The notes beneath the pieces are model-generated. The model was not told the DNA's origin. It saw only the letters and a list, made by a program, of their open reading frames with translations, and made no database searches. This document shows, piece by piece, positions 63,696 to 64,000 of a stretch of 64,000 bases of DNA; position 1 is the stretch's first letter; the number at the start of each line of letters is the position of its first letter. Origin of the DNA: Candidatus Peregrinibacteria bacterium (GTDB taxonomy: Bacteria; Patescibacteriota; Gracilibacteria; Peribacterales; Peribacteraceae); assembly GCA_018648865.1 (NCBI GenBank), contig JABGQH010000013.1, forward strand, positions 124,001-188,000, in the 5' to 3' direction. A program made the translations under genes and the position numbers.

Positions 63696-64000
63696 ATGTC
63701 TTTTGTGTTTAGACGTGTCGACTGGTTATTAACCGGCATAATTATTGCCCTTATTTTATTTGGCATTGCGATGATCGCAAGTGTAAGCGTTTTTGAAAGT
63801 TATCAAATAACACAAAGACTTGTAGATGCGGGGTTGCGTGAAGAGTCTGCAAATTCATTCTACTTAATGAGAAGCTTTCGGCACCTACTCTTAGGTCTAA
63901 TAGCAATGACATGCACCATAATTATTCCATACCGCACATGGGAAACTCTAGCCCTACCAATATTTGGAATAATATTAGCGCTCCTTGTTTTAGTTTTTAT
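63696..64000 (+). CDS. FtsW/RodA/SpoVE family protein, 5' part
   Basis: Not in the track because it runs off the window end. The frame from the ATG at 63696 reads MSFVFRRVDWLLTGIIIALI, then IAMIASVSVFESYQITQRL, then FYLMRSFRHLLLGLIAM. That is the first TM, the Ser-containing loop and the second TM of SEDS peptidoglycan polymerases. FtsW versus RodA cannot be decided from this fragment. It follows the GT2 gene by about 40 nt. Confidence 0.8.
   Translation, partial: MSFVFRRVDWLLTGIIIALILFGIAMIASVSVFESYQITQRLVDAGLREESANSFYLMRSFRHLLLGLIAMTCTIIIPYRTWETLALPIFGIILALLVLVF

Overview
The window looks like chromosome from an AT-rich, host-dependent-type bacterium of the Candidate Phyla Radiation (Patescibacteria). 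A Peregrinibacteria/Gracilibacteria-like lineage is my best guess but is not proven. Reasons: compact gene packing with many short or overlapping gene junctions; one stand-alone 16S rRNA gene with CPR-style departures from universal primer sites; short or atypical ribosomal proteins; a large sugar-nucleotide/glycosyltransferase block; and almost no Shine-Dalgarno sites. TGA is used as a stop (for example the ATGA overlaps at 24958 and 45071), so this is not a code-25 (UGA = Gly) Gracilibacterium.

Layout. 1-0.9 kb: end of sufS and sufU. 0.9-1.1 kb: tRNA-Thr, preceded by a tRNA relic split by a 20-nt palindrome. 1.3-3.1 kb: rpsF, rpsR, yebC. 3.1-6.3 kb: a bifunctional penicillin-binding protein with Ig-like tails. 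6.3-19.2 kb: housekeeping and envelope genes (VirB2-like small membrane protein, TPR protein, ferritin, ftsX, recO, VanW-family protein, RNase H, a DUF1858-IscA fusion, a Ctp protease, ndk, an M16 protease, rpmH, cobalamin adenosyltransferase, pheT). 19.2-20.9 kb: tRNA-Ser and a hairpin-rich region holding a 36-aa basic sORF with a long structured leader. 20.9-23.6 kb: adenosylhomocysteinase, a PfkB-family (probably adenosine) kinase and an IVS/four-helix-bundle protein between repeats.

23.6-49.7 kb is a surface-polysaccharide block. It has UDP-glucose dehydrogenase, a UDP-glucuronate epimerase-like gene, a second SDR epimerase, a UDP-HexNAc dehydrogenase (TviB/WbpO type), GDP-mannose dehydratase, three GT2/GT4 transferases, a Wzx-like flippase, several polytopic GT39-like proteins, GtrA proteins, an LPG-synthase-TM protein, a methyltransferase and an FrhB-like protein without iron-sulfur ligands. 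A DUF4956-VTC-CotH trio sits inside it. 49.7-51.7 kb is the isolated 16S rRNA gene, flanked by a 24-bp processing stem. 51.7-57.6 kb carries sufD, sufB, sufC and a [2Fe-2S] ferredoxin, interrupted by a fibrinogen-domain pseudopilin and a SIMPL protein. With sufS/sufU and the IscA-like fusion these give most of a SUF Fe-S assembly pathway in one window. 57.6-64 kb: TPR protein, DNA polymerase III delta-prime, SecA, TsaB, a GT2 and the start of an FtsW/RodA gene.

The strongest system-level signal concerns gene expression. About twenty genes have a -10 hexamer (often extended, TGn) ending 6-10 nt before the start codon, which predicts leaderless or near-leaderless mRNAs. The 16S 3' tail reads ...CACUUCCUUA instead of ...CACCUCCUUA. 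This rule also corrects several start codons (GTG starts for the M16 protease, gmd and a membrane protein). Everything here was read by eye. No database search, RNA folding or phylogeny was run.
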